Source of the DNA: Crotophaga sulcirostris
Taxonomy: Eukaryota > Chordata > Aves > Cuculiformes > Crotophagidae
DNA: 64,000 bases
Direction of reading: 5' to 3'
NCBI GenBank assembly: GCA_013397455.1
Contig: VYZB01000383.1
Span: 264,743 to 328,742, forward strand
Shown here: positions 58,307 through 64,000 of the stretch, in pieces
Numbering within the stretch: position 1 is the first letter of the stretch
How the letters are laid out: every line of letters begins with the position of its first letter
The notes under the pieces: model-generated
Database searches by the model: none
The model's input: the letters and a program-made list of their open reading frames with translations, nothing else
Told to the model about the DNA's origin: nothing
Translations under genes and position numbers: made by a program

Positions 58307-61300
58307 TTTCTATTCCTGTGTTTTAGCTCTGATATCTGTAAAAGGAGATAACGAAAATACCTTCCAGCATCTGTGAGAACTAGATCCTTCCCCTCCTTGC
58401 AGTCTTTGAGCACCAAAGAAAGTCAGGTAAGATTTCCTGAAACTGCAGTGTAATTATTTGGGACTGACTGAACTCCAGGACCTGTGTCCAAGTGCAACAG
58501 CCCCAAGGCACAGTCTGAGCACAGCCTGGCACGGCTCCAGCGGCCTCGAAGGACGCGGCCGCCTTCCCCCCTCCAGCTGCAAGGAAATGAAAGCATCTGG
58601 GCAAGGACAGGGCTGTGGTACCAAAGGACAAATCCATGAAGCCTACAGGCCCCTCTTTACATGCCACCGGGGTAACTGTGTGTGTGGTCATGTCTTTGCA
58701 GGTGCTTTTGGCCTTTCACCATTGTTTTCTTCTCCTTTTCTTTATTTCTTTCTTTCTCCCTCTTTTTTTTTTTTTTTTTTTTCCCTTTACACAGTTATCT
58801 GTTATCTTCTGGAAAGGACACCTGACTAGTGATGATGCCCTGGGAGCTGGTTTAGGCAGTGCAGTGCCCCTCTGACTTGCCAGACAACAGCAGTTGCTCT
58901 GTGGCTTCCTTTGCTTTGTTCCTTCAGGAGAGCAGTTGGTATTTACAGCATTTTCCCTAAGCAAGGCATCATCCCTGAGATACACTCAGGTGAGAGTGCT
59001 TCAGGGAATTCCAGCTGGGAGGGGAGAGTGAAGGATTTCATCATTAAAAACCACAAAACCCCATACCACAAAATAAACCCCAAAACCCCAAAGAAATCCT
59101 GGAAGAGATGCTTCCAAGTGATTCTGTGAGGTAGGGACTGTAAGAGAAATAAGGAAGCAAGAGTCTACCAGTTCAAATACAATAATGTTTTTTTCAGGAA
59201 GATATTAAAAGTCCATTTCAATGAAAATCACTTTGGGGAAGGGTGGAGGCTGGAACCTGTTCAACCTGGCTTCCCTTTCCCTGCCGAAACAGTGAAAAAA
59301 AAGTTAGAGAAGGTCACAAAGCAGGCTAGCCCTTATTTGAGGCAGTAAGGAAGGCAACTGGTGTAAATCAAGAGTAACACAATTTAGATGCTTCTGTTAA
59401 TTTTTCTCTGGGATTTTTTTTGGTTTTTTTTTTGTTTTTTTTTTTTTAATCTAAAAGATATAAAATGGATCGAGCTGGCTAGGGCTTTGGGGACACTGGT
59501 GTGGCTGGGCTGGGATCACAAAACAGTCTGTAAATTTCTTGAAGAGACACATTTGTTTTGCTGGGGTACGACAGTGAGGGAGCAGCAGAGCCCTTCTCCA
59601 AGCCCTCCCAGTCCTGCCCACAGTGCTGGTGGTGCCTCTCATGAGTGAGCCCAGCTAAGCATTAATCTTGGCTTAGGAACAAAAAAAAAGTTAAATGCTT
59701 TTTTTTTTTTTTTTTTTCCCCTCTAAGGATATGGTGGAACTAAGCCAAGAGAGTGTATTTGTGCTGCTTTGCCTAAGGCAGCAGAAGCACCTTCTCTGGT
59801 GAATCATTAGGTCCCCAAAGCTTTTGCTCTTCCTAAATGAATGCCAAGTGTCCTGGGGAAATGCTGCCACGTCCAAGAACACTGTGACACTGCTGGGCTA
59901 ACGCGGGATGGTTGTTCATGGATGAGGGTCTGCAGGACCCTGCCCCAGGCTCCCTAGGATGATGATGCTTGGGATCTAATCCCCAGTACCTGACACTGCG
60001 CTGTGCCTCAGTTTACCTCAGTTTTTCTGCCTAGTGCTATTTTCTAATCTTCCAAAAAACATTTTCCCAATCTCTTGTCCAGTATCTCTTGGGAAGCTGG
60101 TGATGGCAGTTCCTCACTGTTCTGGGGCCAGCATGACTAGGATATTGGCAGGTAGGTGCCCAGGACAGCTTTGGAGATGAAGGAAGACAGAGATGGACAG
60201 AAGATTGCTGCCACCGTGATTCAGTGGGCAAGTCACACACAGCAAGGTTTAGAAACAAAGCTTCTGTGAGATGGAGATGGCCTCTGATGATGTGACACCT
60301 GCACCACCCCTGCAAGCACCCCCTTGAGCCATTTGCCACATCACGAGGCAGGAGGAATCGATAATAGATACTGAGCTGGGAAAGTTCATCTGCATCCAGA
60401 GCATCATAACAAATTAAAAGGAAATAAAATCAGTACAATTCCACTGGCTCTCATTACTGCCACAGTGGAGAGCAATTAAAATCCATGAGCCAAACTCAAC
60501 GCTGGAAGAACTCTCCTGAAGTCAAAGGCACTGTGCAAGGACATTGCTTTTTCCAGATGCTGTGTGTTCCAAACAGCAGCAAGGAATGGCAAAATGGGCA
60601 GAGAGGACAGGGCAGGGTAAGAGGGGAACTTATTTAGAAGTCAGGAATCCTGCTTCTTGCACCTCTTTGCCTGGAGCCGTGCTGCCTGCCTGCTGCTTTG
60701 GTGCTGGATGGGGCAGCATCTCAAAAGCTCCAGGCTTTTTTATGTGGGGCTCCAACTCCAATTACAAGGCCTTCCCAAGCTAATACACAACTGCCACTCA
60801 CCAACCCTGGCTCACACCCCTGTCCTGCCTCTTCCCTGCTCCACTGCCTTCCCCTGCTCCCTCTGAGCTCCTCTCTCCTGCCCACCCCTCAGCACAGCCT
60901 CCCCTGCTACACCACCTCCGTTCCTTGCTTCAGAAATTCCTTTCCCTTCCGCTGAGCACCCTTTGCTACCCTGTTGCATGAGGATGAACCCCGACTGTCC
61001 ACAGAGAGCAGAGCTGTTGCAACAGCTGTGGTGAAAAAAACGGGACACATCAGTGCAAAACAGTTAAATACCACAAACCAGGGCTCCTGAGGGACTGCTC
61101 TCAGATCTTCTTCTAATTGAGAGGTTTCAGCTCAGTTCAGCCCTGAGGTTTTTGCAGGTTAAGTTACCACAGCTTGGATTAGCAGTGAAACTGTCATGAT
61201 CCTGTATGAGAAGCAGTTGCCTTCAAAGCCACTTTCTTAAAAGGGGTCCTTCCAAGAAGGACTTCCTCTTAAAAGGGGTTGCCTCTGTCTGCTCCTAGAA

Positions 61301-61333
61301 GCAGGCTGGCAGGATCAACCCCATCACAACAGT

Positions 61334-61436
61334 TGCCATGGTTTAGGTGATGGGTTGGTGTTGGTGTTGGGTTATAGGTTGGAGTTGATGATCTCAGAGG
61401 TCCTTTCCAACCTTGTAACACTGTGATACTGTGATA
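61334..61436 (+). mobile_element. Short CR1 LINE 3' end
   Basis: About 100 bp of 3' UTR ending in ACACTGTGATACTGTGATAC. Confidence 0.9.
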
Positions 61437-63757
61437 CAATGAGTGACAGGAGCACTCCAGCACAGAGCTGAGCAATGTCCCCAGGCACTGATGTCCTGCA
61501 GGCCCAGAGGACTCAGCTTCAATCCAGTACCATGACTGGTGCTGATCCTGCTCCAGTCAAACCCTGAACCACTGCTTTTCCTCTGGACCTCCCTGCAGGG
61601 TGGGTGTACTGAGCAAGGTGACTGAGATGCAAAGATCCTGAAGACGCGCAAGGACTTGATTGGAGGGAACGGTGGGTGAGTTGTCCTTGAGACAAGCTGG
61701 GAAGGCAGCAGACAAACCTGTCCCAGCAGCTCTGACTGGCTGTGACAGCAGGAGCTACTGTCTGTCTCTCCGGTGCTAGGTCTGAATGGACCTGTCTCTC
61801 CTCAGTGTCTGTGGGTCTTTAATTCCCTTTTTCCTGGGGGCAGAACCTTGAATGAAAAGTTCAGCTGTGTGTACTCCAGCTCTTGTGAAGCACTCACTTG
61901 TGGTCAAAGTCACTTGTCACCTTCCAGTCGCCAACGGCTTCCCAAATGTGCCTGCAGGAGCAGTCAGGTTGCTGTGTTGCAGACAAATTAGCTCTGACAG
62001 GGCACTGCCAGTCCTGCTCCCAGACACTGGGGAAGCTGTCAGAGGGGCTGCCCAGGGTCTGGTTGGAGCAGCTCTGGCACTGCCCCCACAGCCAGGGCAG
62101 TGTCTGGCTGCTTCTGCAGGCACCGACAAAGAACCAACCCTGCAAACTCCCACTGGCATCTGCTGGAGCTTCACATCCCAAAGGAAAAATGGATTTTTGC
62201 TTACACGTATCTTTAAGCATTTCAGCAGCAGAGAAGGCATGGGCGTAGGCACTGTCTCTAGCTAAAAACACAAACCCCTGTTTTTTCTTTGTAAGAAAAA
62301 ATTTACACCTGCTCCTTGACTTCACGTCTAGGACAGGAGATGGAGAAGGATTTCAAAAGCTTTAGTTCCTTCCTGGAAAGAAGCCTTTAGGAGAGGTACT
62401 GGTTAATTCCCAATCAGGTTATTACTAGAAGGTGAGGGGACTGTTTCAAACCCAGGTTCCAAAATATCTGCAGAGGGCCCTGAGTTATTTCATGGCAAAA
62501 TGAGTATCTGCAGACAGCGGAGAATTTTTTTTTCCATTTCCCCTTGTGTTTCACCTTGAAGCAGCTGTTAGCAAAGCCAGAAAACTCCTCTGCCCCTCAG
62601 TGTATTTAACACAGCCTTGGCAAAGGGACTGCAGTCTGGCATCTCATGAATATGGGAATGGTCTAATTCTCCAGCTATTCTCATTACCTCAGCCTGAGGG
62701 TCCCAGCTTTCCATAACCAACTCCTGAAATCACAGACTTCCCACTGCCCTTGAGCAGCAAACCGCTGCTCCTCACAGAAGTGATGCTGGGGTGACAGAGG
62801 GAGCCCCAGGGCCCTCCCTGAGCAGGGATGGCACTGGGGACAAGGCTGCTGACCCCAGCTCTCCTGTGCAGCTCCTGGAGTTGCTCATCCCTTGCTGTAA
62901 CTTATAGAAGGTGCTGCTGCAGGGCCCTCTGCAGGGGCTCTGAGGCCTGGGCGGGGGGCTGGCAGGCTGGCAGCAGCAACACATCCATCCCGGGCAGCAG
63001 AGGACATCCCCCACCCTGCTCCCACAAGCCATGGAGCTCTGTGCCTCCTTCCACACCCTACCTCATCTGTGACCCCCGTGAAGTCCAAGGATCTGCAGGG
63101 CCTCCTACCTGTCACTTCACCTTCCCCTCCTTGTCACCTCGTTCTGCCTCCCCTCCTGCTGCCACGCACCTGCTTTCTGCTCCTTTGTTATTCCTCCTGA
63201 CAGCCCTGTCCACCCTCCCAGGACTTGGAGCTAAAGCTGTCCCTGTGCTGGGAGGTGGCAGTGGCTGCCAGGAACCAGCTGCCAGGGCTGCTGTGACCTG
63301 CAGGGCAGCTGGAACTTGAGGCCGAGCTGATTCTGAAGCAGGGGCTGCGAGACTCGTGGAGATTCTGGCCAGAAGGGCCTGGTTCATTCCAAGAGAGAGA
63401 AACAGGCGCATCCTTTGAACATTGGCAGGTGATGTGAGCAGGAAAGTCACCAGGCTGTGGAAAGACTCACAATCCTGGCTATGGAGCCTTGCACGTGATG
63501 CCTCCCCATCTCACAAACACCCACGACTGCTGCTGCCAAGCTGCTCTGGACAAGCAGAACTCACATTCGCGCGCTGCAGCGGCACCTGAGGCAAAGCTGG
63601 TTTCAAGGGCCAGGTTCCTGCAGAGCACAGGCAGGTGACACATCTTTCCCAGAGGTCAAGGTAGCCACAGTAGCACAGACACCTGAATCAGGATCATGGC
63701 AAGGTGGAAAAAACCTGTAAGTTCTTCCTGGTTCTTTTGTGATATATATAGTTGTGA

Positions 63758-63829
63758 TATATAGTTATAGGTTGGACTCGATGATCTCAGAGGTCCTTTC
63801 CAACCTTGTGATGCTGTGATACTGTGAAA
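63758..63829 (+). mobile_element. Short CR1 LINE 3' end
   Basis: About 70 bp from TTATAGGTTGGACTCGATGA to GATGCTGTGATACTGTGA, preceded by an AT-rich TATATA stretch. Confidence 0.88.
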
Positions 63830-64000
63830 CAGGATTTTTTGCCTACAGTTGGCCAAAAGGGTAACTGTATCAATGGTAAATAAAAAATGGGTTATGTCTT
63901 CTAGTAGTTCGTTTCTCCTTCATGGTTCAAACCTGGCCTATATAGAAGCCACAAAAGGCATCACCTTGGAAGTCCATGGTTCTGTAATCAGAACCTCTCT

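Larger units (their letters stand above)
58307..64000. other. Non-coding sequence to the window end
   Basis: Long T tracts occur near 58763, 59410 and 59700. The CR1 ends at 61334 and 63758 are described separately. No exon with a recognisable product was found. Confidence 0.45.

Noticed and set aside
61852..62325. Overlapping ORFs of 111-143 codons on both strands
   Set aside because: All frames are open at once over the same 400 bp, there is no family resemblance, and no splice or promoter context supports one of them.

Overview
This window is nuclear DNA from a bird. Three multi-exon genes have GT-AG introns. The window is scattered with CR1 LINE fragments, nearly all 5'-truncated. A young CR1 subfamily, whose tails end in an ATACTGTG-type octamer, contributes about 17 pieces and roughly 5% of the sequence. 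Woodpeckers, hornbills and hoopoes are known for heavy CR1 loads, so one of these is possible, but the window alone cannot fix the species. I found no bacterial-type operon, CRISPR array, tRNA, rRNA or intact endogenous retrovirus.

Layout. NIFK (minus strand, 4608-9788, six coding exons, 283 aa) encodes the nucleolar RRM protein that binds the Ki-67 FHA domain. TSN (plus strand, 10760-17864, six coding exons, 229 aa) encodes translin, the nucleic-acid-binding subunit of the C3PO RNase. The two are divergent and share a GC-rich promoter block of about 1 kb (9789-10759). An old CR1 fragment sits inside that block. TSN is followed by a 3' UTR with AATAAA signals at 18665 and 19156, then about 7 kb of intergenic sequence.

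Convergent to TSN is a third gene on the minus strand (26394-37545). Six coding exons join with matching phases into a 1161-residue protein: a long disordered N-terminus with two cysteine clusters, then a Dbl-homology (DH) RhoGEF domain and a PH domain at the C-terminus. I do not recognise its orthologue, so no symbol is given. It may have further 5' exons. From about 37.6 kb to the end I see no supportable coding exon, only CR1 fragments and unique or decayed sequence.

The most unusual structures are non-coding. Seven tandem CTGAC branch-point-like motifs lie directly upstream of a NIFK 3' splice site. A GGGGCC-type hexanucleotide array fills TSN intron 1, which is 219 nt long, stop-free and in frame, so retention would insert a Gly-Arg repeat. 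A 338-bp hAT-type non-autonomous transposon, with 17-bp terminal inverted repeats and an 8-bp target duplication, carries a 22-bp minisatellite inside the RhoGEF gene. Two CR1 copies are joined across a single N.

The three genes do not form a pathway. NIFK and TSN may share promoter control. The RhoGEF gene is only a neighbour.
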